A stretch of 64,000 bases of DNA from Serratia marcescens (GTDB lineage Bacteria > Pseudomonadota > Gammaproteobacteria > Enterobacterales > Enterobacteriaceae). The stretch is taken from contig NZ_MJAO01000016.1 in NCBI RefSeq assembly GCF_001902635.1, positions 1 to 64,000 on the forward strand, given 5' to 3'. This document shows positions 35,588 through 44,953 of the stretch, one piece after another. Every line of letters begins with the position of its first letter. Position 1 is the stretch's first letter. Made by a program: the position numbers and the translations under genes. The notes beneath the pieces are model-generated. The model did not search any database and was not told the origin of the DNA. It was given only the letters and a program-made list of their open reading frames with translations.

Positions 35588-36790
35588 ATGCAATCATTTG
35601 ACGTGATTATCGCCGGTGGCGGTATGGTGGGGCTGGCATTGGCCTGCGGCTTGCAGGGCAGCGGGCTGCGCGTGGCGGTGCTGGAGCAGCGCCAGCCGGA
35701 CATGGCGCCGCCGTCGGAGCAGCCTGCGCTGCGCGTCTCCGCCATCAATGCCGCCAGCGAGCGTTTGCTGCAGCACATCGGCGTGTGGGACGACATTCTC
35801 CAGTTGCGCGCCAGCGCCTACAACGCGATGGAAGTGTGGGATCGCGACAGCTTCGGCAAGATCGCCTTCCGCGGCGACGAGTGTGGCTTCAGTCATCTCG
35901 GTCACATCATCGAAAACTCGGTGATCCAGCAGGCGCTGTGGAAGCGCGCCGAAAGCCTGTCGGACATCACGCTGATTACCCCGGCCGCGCTCAAGCAGGT
36001 GGCGTGGGGCGAAAACGACGCCTTCGTCACGCTGGAGGACGGCCGCATGCTGACCGCTCGGTTGGTGATCGGTGCCGACGGTGCCCAGTCCTGGCTGCGC
36101 CAGCACGCCGACATCCCGCTCACCTTCTGGGATTACCGCCACCACGCGCTGGTGGCCACCATTCGCACCGAAGAGCCGCATCAGGCGACGGCGCGGCAAA
36201 TTTTCCACGGCGACGGCATTCTGGCGTTCCTGCCGTTCAGCGATCCGCATTTGAGTTCCATCGTCTGGTCGGTGACGCCGGAAGAAGCCGAACGGCTCAA
36301 GCAGCTGGAGCCGGAGCAATTCAACCGCGAACTGGCGATGACCTTCGATATGCGTCTGGGTGCCTGCAGCCTGGAAAGCGAACGGCTGGCGTTCCCGCTG
36401 ACCGGCCGCTATGCGCGCAGTTTCGCCGCGCACCGCCTGGCGCTGGTGGGCGATGCGGCGCATACCGTGCATCCGCTGGCCGGGCAGGGCGTGAACCTGG
36501 GCTTTATGGACGCCGCCGAGCTGATTTCCGAACTGCGCCGCCTGCAGCGACAGGGCAAGGATATTGGCCAGCACCTCTATCTGCGCCGTTATGAGCGCCG
36601 CCGCAAACATGGCGCGGCGGTGATGTTGGCCAGCATGCAGGGCTTTCGCGAATTGTTCGACGGCAACCACCCGGCTAAAAAGTTGCTGCGCGACGTGGGC
36701 CTGCGGTTGGCGGACAGCCTGCCGGGCGTCAAACCGAAACTGGTGCGTCAGGCGATGGGCCTGAACGATCTGCCTGAGTGGCTTGCCTGA
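35588..36790 (+). CDS. ubiI: 2-octaprenylphenol 5-hydroxylase (UbiI/VisC)
   Basis: FAD monooxygenase that adds the C5 hydroxyl in ubiquinone synthesis. 400 aa, the E. coli VisC length. FAD motif IAGGGMVGLALACGLQGSGL (residues about 8-27) and GDAAHTVHPLAGQGVNLGFMD (about 296-316). AAGGAAA lies before the ATG. It is paralogous to the preceding ubiH. The operon ends at a hairpin just downstream. Confidence 0.96.
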   Translation: MQSFDVIIAGGGMVGLALACGLQGSGLRVAVLEQRQPDMAPPSEQPALRVSAINAASERLLQHIGVWDDILQLRASAYNAMEVWDRDSFGKIAFRGDECGFSHLGHIIENSVIQQALWKRAESLSDITLITPAALKQVAWGENDAFVTLEDGRMLTARLVIGADGAQSWLRQHADIPLTFWDYRHHALVATIRTEEPHQATARQIFHGDGILAFLPFSDPHLSSIVWSVTPEEAERLKQLEPEQFNRELAMTFDMRLGACSLESERLAFPLTGRYARSFAAHRLALVGDAAHTVHPLAGQGVNLGFMDAAELISELRRLQRQGKDIGQHLYLRRYERRRKHGAAVMLASMQGFRELFDGNHPAKKLLRDVGLRLADSLPGVKPKLVRQAMGLNDLPEWLA

Positions 36791-36803
36791 TACCCTGCCT
36801 TCT

Positions 36804-36824
36804 GCGAGCCCCCTGGGGGCTCGC
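36804..36824 (+). terminator. ubiI operon terminator
   Basis: GCGAGCCCCC-T-GGGGGCTCGC, near-perfect palindromic stem followed by GCTTCTTG. The T tail is short. Confidence 0.75.
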
Positions 36825-36912
36825 GCTTCTTGCCTTATGCCATCGCCTTTCCTTATATAACCCTTCATTTGAAATAATCTAATTTCAGCCGCTTTTTATC
36901 ATTACTTTTTCT

Positions 36913-36959
36913 AATTCCATGCTCGGCTATCAAAAGTCGGAATTCCATGCCCGGCCATC
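36913..36959. repeat. Tandem 19-bp direct repeats, 28-bp period
   Basis: AATTCCATGCTCGGCTATC (36913-36931) and AATTCCATGCCCGGCCATC (36941-36959) share 17 of 19 bases and start 28 bp apart. The first is directly preceded by CTAAT. They are probably regulator binding sites for gcvTHP. Confidence 0.55.
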
Positions 36960-37298
36960 GGTTTGTTATATAAGTTCGGAGTTTTGCCGCTTTAATTGTT
37001 AATTTTGTGCCTTAAAGCGCATTTTTCCAGTGAAAAACTCTGCACACTAGGCCGGCATTTTACCGCCCCTGAACGGCGATGAGCCTATTTTAACTTATGG
37101 TTAATGTGGTCGTTCGGTGATAAGTTCGAGGGAAAGGTATCGTTTGCGTCACGGCGGTTGCACGCAGTTTCCGCCCGTCCCGGCGCAGCATTTGTGTTGA
37201 GCAGTCAGTGCGCCATGGCGATCGGGCCGCGAGCCAGGCTCCGCCGCATTGCGTGGCAGCACCCTAACTTCTAGCGACCGAGTGGAAAGAGGGAAAAG

Positions 37299-38396
37299 AT
37301 GGCAAAGCAAACCCCACTGTACGACCAGCACGTGGCGTGCGGTGCGCGCATGGTAGACTTTCACGGCTGGATGATGCCGCTGCACTACGGCTCGCAGCTC
37401 GATGAGCACCACGCGGTGCGTCAGGATGCCGGCATGTTCGACGTGTCTCACATGACCATTGTGGATCTGCGCGGCGCCCGCACCCGCGAGTTCCTGCGTT
37501 ACCTGCTGGCGAACGACGTCGCCAAACTGACCCAACCCGGCAAAGCGCTGTACACCGGCATGCTGAATGCCTCTGGCGGCGTGATCGACGACCTGATCGT
37601 TTATTTCCTCACTGAAGACTATTTCCGCCTGGTGGTGAACTCCGCCACGCGTGACAAAGACCTCGCCTGGATCGAAGAGCACGCCGCGCCGTATGGCGTA
37701 GCGCTGACGGTGCGCGACGATCTGGCGCTGATCGCGGTGCAGGGCCCGCAGGCCAAAGAGCGCGCCGGCACCCTGTTCACCCCGGAACAAAAAAGCGCGG
37801 TCGAAGGCATGAAGCCATTCTTCGGCGTGCAGGCCGGCGAGCTGTTCATCGCCACTACCGGTTACACCGGCGAAGCCGGCTATGAGATCGCGCTGCCGAA
37901 AGCGCAGGCGGCGGATTTCTGGCAAAAATTGCTGGCCGCGGGCGTCAAGCCGGCCGGTCTGGGCGCGCGCGACACGCTGCGTCTGGAAGCGGGCATGAAC
38001 CTCTACGGGCAAGAGATGGATGAAGGCGTTTCGCCGCTGGCCGCCAACATGGGATGGACCATCGCCTGGCAGCCGGAAGATCGCCGTTTCATCGGTCGCG
38101 AAGCGCTGGAACAACAGCGCGATCAAGGTACTGAGCAACTGGTCGGCTTGATCATGACGGAAAAAGGCGTATTACGTAATGAGTTGCCGGTGCGTTTCAC
38201 CGACGCGGCAGGGCAAACCCACGAAGGCGTGATCACCAGCGGTTCGTTCTCTCCGACGCTGGGCTTCAGCATCGCGCTGGCGCGCGTGCCCGCCGGCATC
38301 GGCGAGCAGGCTATCGTGCAGATCCGCAACCGTGAAATGCCGGTCAAAGTGACCAAGCCCGGTTTCGTTCGCGCCGGCAAGCCGCTGACAAATTGA
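37299..38396 (+). CDS. gcvT: Glycine cleavage T protein (aminomethyltransferase)
   Basis: Transfers the methylene unit from the aminomethyl-lipoyl arm of GcvH to tetrahydrofolate and releases ammonia. 365 aa (E. coli 364). Conserved folate-site segments include [28 protein letters not shown] and [16 protein letters not shown] (catalytic Asp region near the N-terminus in MFDVSHM). GAGGGAAAAG precedes the ATG. It is the first gene of gcvTHP and shares a fold with ygfZ, also in this window. Confidence 0.97.
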   Translation: MAKQTPLYDQHVACGARMVDFHGWMMPLHYGSQLDEHHAVRQDAGMFDVSHMTIVDLRGARTREFLRYLLANDVAKLTQPGKALYTGMLNASGGVIDDLIVYFLTEDYFRLVVNSATRDKDLAWIEEHAAPYGVALTVRDDLALIAVQGPQAKERAGTLFTPEQKSAVEGMKPFFGVQAGELFIATTGYTGEAGYEIALPKAQAADFWQKLLAAGVKPAGLGARDTLRLEAGMNLYGQEMDEGVSPLAANMGWTIAWQPEDRRFIGREALEQQRDQGTEQLVGLIMTEKGVLRNELPVRFTDAAGQTHEGVITSGSFSPTLGFSIALARVPAGIGEQAIVQIRNREMPVKVTKPGFVRAGKPLTN

Positions 38397-38419
38397 TTTT
38401 TTATTGATTATTCCCTATG

Positions 38420-38535
38420 GATTTCGCGCTGCGGCCAGGCGGCAAGTGCGCGAGTCCTCGGGAGCTTACTGAAGTAAGTGACCGAGGTGAACGTACGCAG
38501 CCAACAACGCTGCGGTGTGAAAGACGACGGGAAAT
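38420..38535. repeat. Palindromic intergenic element between gcvT and gcvH
   Basis: Most of the 164-bp gcvT-gcvH spacer is a structured GC-rich element. Its core is a nested palindrome: CCTCGG (38456-38461), CTTACT (38465-38470), AGTAAG (38473-38478), CCGAGG (38482-38487). Flanks carry GCGGCAAGTGCGCGAGT and ACGCAGCCAACAACGCTGCG. The form resembles dispersed roughly 100-bp intergenic repeats I recall from Serratia and Yersinia genomes. Exact borders are estimates, and only one copy is seen here. Confidence 0.55.
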
Positions 38536-38560
38536 TATTTCTTCGAAGGAGTAACCGGCT

Positions 38561-38947
38561 ATGAGCAATGTGCCAACAGAATTGAAATACGCATCCTCCC
38601 ACGAGTGGGTTCGTTCAGAAGGTAACGGCGTTTACACCGTAGGCATCACCGAACACGCGCAGGAGCTGCTGGGCGATATGGTGTTTGTCGATCTGCCGGA
38701 AGTGGGCCGCAAAGTCGCCGCCGGTGAAGACTGCGCCGTGGCGGAATCTGTCAAGGCGGCGTCAGACATTTACGCGCCAATCAGCGGCGAAATCGTGGCG
38801 GTGAACGGCGAGCTGGAAAGCTCTCCGGAGCTGGTGAACAGCGAACCCTACGGTGAGGGCTTCCTGTTCCAGATTAAAGCCTCAGACGAAGGCGAGCTGG
38901 CGAATCTGCTGGACGCCGCGGCTTATCAGGCCTCGATCGACGAGTAA
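38561..38947 (+). CDS. gcvH: Glycine cleavage H protein (lipoyl carrier)
   Basis: Small lipoylated shuttle of 128 aa that carries the aminomethyl group between GcvP, GcvT and the L protein. The lipoyl lysine is K65 in [19 protein letters not shown] lies 8-9 nt upstream of the ATG. The unusually long spacer from gcvT contains a palindromic repeat element. Confidence 0.98.
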   Translation: MSNVPTELKYASSHEWVRSEGNGVYTVGITEHAQELLGDMVFVDLPEVGRKVAAGEDCAVAESVKAASDIYAPISGEIVAVNGELESSPELVNSEPYGEGFLFQIKASDEGELANLLDAAAYQASIDE

Positions 38948-39039
38948 TCGTGACCACGCCCCAGGCCTTTCGGCCGGGGCGTTTTAGTTACCGCTCAAGC
39001 TATATCCCGTATCACGCAAGCATTCAGGAATTTGTAGCA

Positions 39040-41919
39040 ATGACTCAGACACTCAGCCAACTCGAACACAGCGAAGCGTTCATCGAACGCCACATCGGCT
39101 CTTCTGCGGAACAACGCCAGGAGTTGCTGGCAGCGGTGGGCGCACGCTCGCTCAGCGCGCTGATCCAACAGATCGTGCCGGCGGACATTCAGCTGCCGGG
39201 GCCGCCGCCGGTCGGCGACGCGGCGACCGAACACCAGGCGCTGGCTGAGCTGAAGGCGATCGCCTCGCAGAATCAGCGCTACAAATCCTATATCGGCATG
39301 GGCTACAGCGCCGTGCTGACGCCACCGGTGATCCTGCGCAACATGCTGGAAAATCCGGGCTGGTACACCGCTTACACCCCTTATCAGCCGGAAGTGTCGC
39401 AGGGCCGCCTGGAAGCGCTGCTGAACTTCCAGACCGTGACCCTCGATCTGACCGGCCTGGATCTGGCTTCCGCTTCGCTGCTGGATGAAGCCACCGCCGC
39501 CGCCGAAGCGATGGCCTTGGCCAAACGCGCCAGCAAGCTGAAAGACGCCAACCGCTTCTTCGTGGCCGACGATGTGCATCCGCAGACGCTGGACGTGGTA
39601 CGCACCCGCGCCGAGACCTTCGGCTTCGACGTTATCGTCGATAAAGCAGAAAAAGTGCTGGAGCTGGACGGCGTGTTCGGCGTGCTGCTGCAGCAGGTGG
39701 GCACCACCGGCGAGCTGCACGACTACAGCGCGCTGCTGGCCGAATTGAAATCGCGCAAAATCATCACCAGCGTGGCCGCCGACATCATGGCCCTGGTGCT
39801 GCTGACCGCGCCGGGCAAGCAGGGCGCCGACGTGGTGTTCGGCTCCGCGCAGCGCTTCGGCGTGCCGATGGGCTACGGCGGCCCGCACGCCGCCTTCTTC
39901 GCCTGCCGCGACGAGTTCAAGCGCTCGATGCCGGGCCGCATCATCGGCGTTTCCCGCGATGCCGCCGGCAACACCGCGCTGCGTATGGCGATGCAAACCC
40001 GCGAGCAGCATATCCGCCGCGAGAAGGCCAACTCGAATATCTGTACTTCGCAGGTGCTGCTGGCCAACATCGCCAGCCTGTACGCGGTGTACCACGGCCC
40101 ACAAGGGCTGCAGCGCATCGCCGGGCGTATCCATCGCCTGACCGACATTCTGGCCGCCGGGCTGCAGAAGGCCGGCCTGACGCTGCGTCACCACACTTGG
40201 TTCGACACCCTGACCGTTGAAGTGAAAGACAAGGCGGCGGTGCTGGAACGCGCGCTGAGCTTCGGCATCAACCTGCGTACCGACATCCACGGCGCAGTGG
40301 GCATCACGCTGGACGAAGCCACCTCGCGCGAAGACGTGCAAACGCTGTTCGCACTGCTGGCCGGCGACAACCACGGCCTGGACATCGACGCGCTGGACGC
40401 GGCGGTGAGCAAGAACAGCCAATCGATCCCGGCCGCCATGCTGCGCCAGGATCCGATCCTGACCCACCCGGTATTCAACCGTTATCACAGCGAAACCGAG
40501 ATGATGCGTTATATGCATCGTCTGGAACGTAAGGATCTGGCGCTGAACCAGGCGATGATCCCGCTGGGTTCTTGCACCATGAAATTGAACGCCGCGGCGG
40601 AGATGATCCCGATCACCTGGCCTGAATTCTCCGAACTGCATCCGTTCTGCCCGCCGGAACAGGCTGCCGGCTACCAGCAGATGATCGGCCAACTGTCTCA
40701 GTGGCTGGTGCAGTTGACCGGCTATGACGCGGTGTGCATGCAGCCGAACTCCGGCGCGCAGGGCGAATACGCCGGCCTGCTGGCGATCCGCCGCTACCAC
40801 GAAAGCCGCAACGAAGCGGGCCGTCATGTCTGCCTGATCCCGAGCTCCGCGCACGGCACCAACCCGGCTTCTGCCCAGATGGCGGGCATGAGCGTGGTGG
40901 TGGTCGCCTGCGACAAGAACGGCAACATCGATCTGCACGATCTGCGCGTCAAGGCGGAGCAGGCAGGCGAAGAACTCTCTTGCATCATGGTGACTTACCC
41001 GTCGACCCACGGCGTGTATGAAGAGACCATCCGCGAAGTGTGCCAGATCGTGCATCAGTTCGGCGGTCAGGTGTATCTGGACGGTGCCAACATGAACGCC
41101 CAGGTGGGCATCACCACGCCAGGCTACATCGGCGCGGATGTTTCGCATCTCAACCTGCATAAAACCTTCTGCATCCCGCACGGCGGCGGCGGCCCGGGCA
41201 TGGGCCCGATCGGCGTGAAAGCGCACCTGGCACCGTTCGTGCCGGGCCACAGCGTGGTGCAGATCGACGGTGTGACCACCCAACAGGGCGCGGTTTCCGC
41301 GGCACCGTTCGGCAGCGCCTCCATCCTGCCTATCAGCTGGATGTATATCCGCATGATGGGTGCGGAAGGGCTGAAGCAGGCCAGCCAGATGGCGATCCTG
41401 AACGCCAACTACATCGCTACCCGTCTGAAAGGCGCGTACCCGATTCTGTATACCGGCCGCGATCACCGCGTGGCGCACGAATGTATCCTCGATATTCGTC
41501 CGCTGAAGGAAGAGACCGGCATCAGCGAAATGGACATCGCCAAGCGCCTGATCGACTTCGGCTTCCACGCGCCGACCATGTCGTTCCCGGTGGCGGGCAC
41601 GCTGATGGTTGAGCCGACCGAGTCGGAAAGCAAAGTGGAGCTGGATCGCTTTATCGATGCGATGCTGGCGATCCGCAGCGAGATCGACCGCGTTGCCAAA
41701 GGCGAATGGCCGCTGGAGGACAACCCGCTGGTGAATGCGCCGCATGTGCAGGCGGAGCTGGTCAACGACTGGCAGCACCCGTACAGCCGCGAGCTGGCGG
41801 TGTTCCCGGTGGCCGGTGTGCGCGAGAACAAGTATTGGCCGAGCGTTAAGCGTCTGGACGACGTGTACGGCGACCGTAACCTGTTCTGCTCTTGCGTGCC
41901 GATGAGCGATTACGAATAA
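39040..41919 (+). CDS. gcvP: Glycine dehydrogenase (decarboxylating), P protein
   Basis: Pyridoxal-phosphate enzyme that decarboxylates glycine and loads the aminomethyl group on GcvH. 959 aa (E. coli 957), two homologous halves. The PLP lysine lies in [21 protein letters not shown] (about residue 710), preceded by the Gly-rich [15 protein letters not shown]. The start [14 protein letters not shown] at 39040 has AGGAA 9 nt upstream and matches E. coli; a GTG at 38950 would add 30 unrelated residues. It ends at a strong terminator. Confidence 0.97.
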   Translation: MTQTLSQLEHSEAFIERHIGSSAEQRQELLAAVGARSLSALIQQIVPADIQLPGPPPVGDAATEHQALAELKAIASQNQRYKSYIGMGYSAVLTPPVILRNMLENPGWYTAYTPYQPEVSQGRLEALLNFQTVTLDLTGLDLASASLLDEATAAAEAMALAKRASKLKDANRFFVADDVHPQTLDVVRTRAETFGFDVIVDKAEKVLELDGVFGVLLQQVGTTGELHDYSALLAELKSRKIITSVAADIMALVLLTAPGKQGADVVFGSAQRFGVPMGYGGPHAAFFACRDEFKRSMPGRIIGVSRDAAGNTALRMAMQTREQHIRREKANSNICTSQVLLANIASLYAVYHGPQGLQRIAGRIHRLTDILAAGLQKAGLTLRHHTWFDTLTVEVKDKAAVLERALSFGINLRTDIHGAVGITLDEATSREDVQTLFALLAGDNHGLDIDALDAAVSKNSQSIPAAMLRQDPILTHPVFNRYHSETEMMRYMHRLERKDLALNQAMIPLGSCTMKLNAAAEMIPITWPEFSELHPFCPPEQAAGYQQMIGQLSQWLVQLTGYDAVCMQPNSGAQGEYAGLLAIRRYHESRNEAGRHVCLIPSSAHGTNPASAQMAGMSVVVVACDKNGNIDLHDLRVKAEQAGEELSCIMVTYPSTHGVYEETIREVCQIVHQFGGQVYLDGANMNAQVGITTPGYIGADVSHLNLHKTFCIPHGGGGPGMGPIGVKAHLAPFVPGHSVVQIDGVTTQQGAVSAAPFGSASILPISWMYIRMMGAEGLKQASQMAILNANYIATRLKGAYPILYTGRDHRVAHECILDIRPLKEETGISEMDIAKRLIDFGFHAPTMSFPVAGTLMVEPTESESKVELDRFIDAMLAIRSEIDRVAKGEWPLEDNPLVNAPHVQAELVNDWQHPYSRELAVFPVAGVRENKYWPSVKRLDDVYGDRNLFCSCVPMSDYE

Positions 41920-41945
41920 CACGTTCGGCAAAGTTTGTGTTCGGG

Positions 41946-41975
41946 GGACACCGCATCATGCGGTGTCCCTTTTTA
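41946..41975 (+). terminator. gcvTHP terminator
   Basis: GGGACACCGCA / TGCGGTGTCCC perfect 11-bp stem, 3-nt loop, then TTTTTATTTTATT. Confidence 0.93.
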
Positions 41976-42027
41976 TTTTATTGCGGCCTATTCTTTCCTG
42001 TACGTTCCCACGATTTGAGGAGTCACC

Positions 42028-42993
42028 ATGCAAGCGGCAATCGTAACAGCGCTGGGGCAAGCCCCGGTTTTCGGCACCTTTGAGGAGCCCCAGGCGCAGG
42101 CGAATGAAGTGTTGATCGACGTTCTGGCGGCCGGCATCAAACAGCTGGATCGCGCCACCGTCGCCGGCACCCATTACTCCAGCCCGAAGCAATTGCCGAT
42201 CGTGCCCGGCACCGATGGCGTGGGCCGTACGGCGGACGGGAAACGGGTGTATTTCGCCTCCTTCCGTCGCCCTTACGGCGCGATGGCCGAGCGCAGCGTC
42301 GCGTCATGGACGGTGCCGGTGCCGGAAGTGGTGGACGACGCGACGGCGGCGGCGCTGATCAATCCAGCCTTCGCCGCCTGGCTGCCGTTGCGCTGGCGGG
42401 CGGATCTGCAGCCTGGTGAAACGGTGCTGATCATCGGCGCCACAGGCACTTCGGGCAAGCTGGCGGTCGCGGCGGCGCGTCAGGCGGGGGCCGGGCGCAT
42501 CGTTGCCGCCGGCCGTCGGCTGAGCGTGCTGGAGGCGTTGGGCGTGGATGCCACGGTGGATCTGAGCCTGCAGGGCGAGGCGCTGACGCAGGCTTTCGCT
42601 GCGGCGGCGGGGCCGGGCGGTTATCAGGTGATCGTCGACTATATCTGGGGCCCGGCGACCGAAGCGCTGCTCGCGACGCTCAACAACCACGATCTCTCGT
42701 CTTACGCCGGCGGGCGCGGCATTCGCCTGGTCAACGTCGGCTCGATGGCCGCGTCGGACATCCGGCTGCCGGCGGCGGTGTTGCGCAGCAATCAGCTGCA
42801 GATCCTCGGCAGCGGTACCGGCAACTTCCCGCCGATCCCGGAGATGCAGCGCTACGCGACCGAGATTTTGGCGCTGGCGGCGACGGGAGCGCTCACTATC
42901 GAGACGCAGGAGCATGCGCTGGCGGAGATCGCCGAGGTGTGGGATCTGAACAAGAAAAGCGACGTGCGTTCGGTGATACGCATCTCCCGTTAA
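42028..42993 (+). CDS. Zinc-less medium-chain dehydrogenase (quinone-oxidoreductase-like)
   Basis: MDR-superfamily protein of 321 aa. The N-terminal GroES-like domain (ANEVLIDVLAAGIKQLDRATVAGTHY, VPGTDGVGR) lacks the Cys/His zinc ligands. The Rossmann domain carries LIIGATGTSGKLAVAAARQAGAGRIVAAGR (about residues 132-161), and the Arg after the second strand suggests NADPH. It is like quinone oxidoreductases of the QorA type; the real substrate is unknown. GAGGAG precedes the ATG. It is transcribed toward the convergent GNAT gene with only 10 bp between. Confidence 0.85.
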   Translation: MQAAIVTALGQAPVFGTFEEPQAQANEVLIDVLAAGIKQLDRATVAGTHYSSPKQLPIVPGTDGVGRTADGKRVYFASFRRPYGAMAERSVASWTVPVPEVVDDATAAALINPAFAAWLPLRWRADLQPGETVLIIGATGTSGKLAVAAARQAGAGRIVAAGRRLSVLEALGVDATVDLSLQGEALTQAFAAAAGPGGYQVIVDYIWGPATEALLATLNNHDLSSYAGGRGIRLVNVGSMAASDIRLPAAVLRSNQLQILGSGTGNFPPIPEMQRYATEILALAATGALTIETQEHALAEIAEVWDLNKKSDVRSVIRISR

Positions 42994-43003
42994 GTTCCGG
43001 CCG

Positions 43004-43534
43004 CTAGCGGCAAGGGCAGACCAGGTGAATGTCCTCCGGCTCACGGGCGAACAGCTCGGCATCCGGGTGTTCGATGAGCCGGCACCCTTGCGCCAGATAG
43101 AAGTCTACGGTGCTTTTGTTGGGGATGGAGGAGACGTACAGCCCGGCAGCGCCTTCTTGCGCCGCCTGGCGCAGGCAGAGTTGAAACAGCTGCTTGCCTA
43201 ACCCCTGGCCGCGTTTGTGCGCGCTGACGTAAAAGAACAGCAGCTGGCGCAGATTCCGCTGCGGGCCGCGCAGTTCGGTGTCCAGCGCCGCCGCCGCCAC
43301 GATCTCCTCGCCTTCGAACAGCGCGAAGAACGCGCCGCCGCGGTCGAAGCATGCTTCGTGGATCGGCGTATAGGTTTCCCGATCGTGCGGATCCCAGCCG
43401 CGTACATCGTAGTACTCCGCATAGGGCTGCAGCTTACCGTCCTGCAGGCGATACAGGGTGTCGATGATTTCGCTGCGGTCGATATCCCATAACCGGTCGA
43501 GTTGCTGCCGTTGCAGCAGAACAGGGGCGATCAT
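43004..43534 (-). CDS. GNAT-family N-acetyltransferase coupled to a sensor kinase gene
   Basis: Predicted acyl-CoA-dependent acetyltransferase of 176 aa. The GNAT core is clear: EEIVAAAALDTE (beta 2-3), LLFFYVSAHKRGQGLGKQLFQ with the acetyl-CoA loop R-G-x-G-L-G-K (about residues 112-121), and VDFYLAQGC (beta 6-7). Substrate unknown. Its ATG overlaps the kinase stop (ATGA, 43531-43534), so it is the third gene of the response regulator/kinase/GNAT operon and translationally coupled. This ties its expression to the two-component system. Confidence 0.85.
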   Translation of the reverse strand: MIAPVLLQRQQLDRLWDIDRSEIIDTLYRLQDGKLQPYAEYYDVRGWDPHDRETYTPIHEACFDRGGAFFALFEGEEIVAAAALDTELRGPQRNLRQLLFFYVSAHKRGQGLGKQLFQLCLRQAAQEGAAGLYVSSIPNKSTVDFYLAQGCRLIEHPDAELFAREPEDIHLVCPCR

Positions 43535-44949
43535 GGTCGTTGTTCACTCTCAGCCTGTGGCCGGTAACTTTCCGGCAAATCGATGATGAAGCCGATGCCG
43601 CGATCGTCGAGGCCTTCGGTGACGCGCAGCTGTGCGCCGATTTTGTCGGCCAGGTTTCGGGCGATGGCCAATCCGAGCCCGCTGCCGGTTTGCTGCGTGC
43701 CAGGCACGCGGTAAAAGCGTTCAAACAGGCGGGAATGGTGTTCTTCGCTCACTCCGGGGCCGTTGTCGCGCAGCGTAATATAGCAGCCGAGCGGCGCCAG
43801 CGAACGGATATTGGCTTCGATGCGGCTGCCGGGCGGCGCGTACTTGAGCGCGTTATCCAGCAGGTTGGTGAAGATGGCGATCAGCGCATGGCGATCGGTG
43901 TTTATCACCACGTCCTCGCTGCCGTCGAGCGAGAGCTCCACATCCTTCTCCAGCGCGTAAGGGACGTGCTGCGCGATGCATTTGCCGATCTCGGCGTAGA
44001 TGTCCACCGCCTCAATTTTCAGCGGGAAATCCTCCGCCTCCAGCTTGGCCAGGTTGATCAGCTGGCGTGATAGCGACGCCGCGCGATCTAGCCCCTGCTG
44101 CATGTCGCCGATGATTTCCCGACGCTCCTGCTGCTCGGTGACCTGGGTCAGCAGATGCAGCTGCGCCAGCACGGCGGCGATCGGCGTGCGCAGTTCGTGT
44201 GCCGCATCGGCCATAAAGCGTTTCTCGCGCTGATTGGCGGCGTCGATGCGCGCCATCAGCTTGTTGACCTCCATCACCACCGGCCGGATTTCCTGATACT
44301 GCTCGCTGACGTTGATCGGCGACAGGTTGCCCGGCTGGCGATCGGAAATGGTGCGGGCGATCTGGCGCAGCGGCCGCAGGCTGAAGTAGGCGGTAAACAG
44401 CAAGGTGATGATGATGGCCGCCAGAATGCCCAACAGCGGTACGGCGGTGCTTTCCGCCGGATTGCCGAATATCGTGGTGCGATCGTGGAACGACTCGCCG
44501 ACGATCACCCGGTACTGGCGCTTTTCGCTCCAGCTGCCGGCAAGGTGCCAGTTGGCGCCGGCGTAATTGACGGAGCCGGACAGCACCGTAGGCGGCAGGC
44601 GTAGCGGCTCTCCCTGCGTTTGCGAACAGTAAAGCACCTGGTTATCCCGATCGTAAACGACGAACAGCGGGTGATAGTCGAATTGGTCATGCATGCCATT
44701 ATTGATGGAATCAATGTACATGCTTTCGATGGTTTTGATGATACCGCGGTAATCGATATTATCGGTGCCGGTTTCATCGAGAATATTGGCGATACCCACG
44801 GCGACGATGCGTTGCTGGTTATCGAAATATTTTTCCATGTCGGGGTAATACCAATATTTCACCCAGGCGACGAGGATCCCCCACAATAATAAAATGGCCA
44901 GGACTTGGAAAATAATGGTGCGCATAAAGAAGGATTTGAAACCGATCAT
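43531..44949 (-). CDS. Sensor histidine kinase (QseC/PmrB-like)
   Basis: Membrane-bound kinase of 472 aa. TM1 about residues 11-31, periplasmic sensor region about 32-168, TM2 about 170-190, HAMP (to about 240), phospho-acceptor H251 in FMADAAHELRTPIAAV, then an HATPase domain with N box NLLDNALKYAP and G boxes DNGPGVSEEH and GSGLGLAIARNLA. The sensor region has many Tyr, Asp and His residues but no acidic cluster of the ExxE type that would point to iron sensing. It follows the response regulator gene by 4 nt. Overall it is closest to the QseC/PmrB/TctE class; the signal is unknown. Confidence 0.9.
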   Translation of the reverse strand: MIGFKSFFMRTIIFQVLAILLLWGILVAWVKYWYYPDMEKYFDNQQRIVAVGIANILDETGTDNIDYRGIIKTIESMYIDSINNGMHDQFDYHPLFVVYDRDNQVLYCSQTQGEPLRLPPTVLSGSVNYAGANWHLAGSWSEKRQYRVIVGESFHDRTTIFGNPAESTAVPLLGILAAIIITLLFTAYFSLRPLRQIARTISDRQPGNLSPINVSEQYQEIRPVVMEVNKLMARIDAANQREKRFMADAAHELRTPIAAVLAQLHLLTQVTEQQERREIIGDMQQGLDRAASLSRQLINLAKLEAEDFPLKIEAVDIYAEIGKCIAQHVPYALEKDVELSLDGSEDVVINTDRHALIAIFTNLLDNALKYAPPGSRIEANIRSLAPLGCYITLRDNGPGVSEEHHSRLFERFYRVPGTQQTGSGLGLAIARNLADKIGAQLRVTEGLDDRGIGFIIDLPESYRPQAESEQRP

Positions 44950-44953
44950 CCTG

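Larger units (their letters stand above)
36791..37298. other. gcvTHP control region
   Basis: 508-bp gap between ubiI and gcvT. It holds the ubiI terminator hairpin (36804-36824), an AT-rich block with two CTAAT motifs (36879, 36911), a 28-bp-period direct repeat (36913-36959), further AT-rich sequence to about 37060, and a long GC-rich leader before gcvT. The length and content fit the large GcvA/Lrp control region known for gcv in E. coli. Confidence 0.6.

Noticed and set aside
36791-37298. A glycine riboswitch upstream of gcvT
   Set aside because: I could not find the tandem aptamer pattern, and enterobacterial gcv operons are controlled by GcvA/GcvR/Lrp instead.
38995-41931. A 978-codon open frame antisense to gcvP
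   Set aside because: It is a codon-phase shadow of a high-GC gene: low-complexity His/Arg/Gln/Ala-rich translation with no family features, fully overlapped by the well-supported gcvP.
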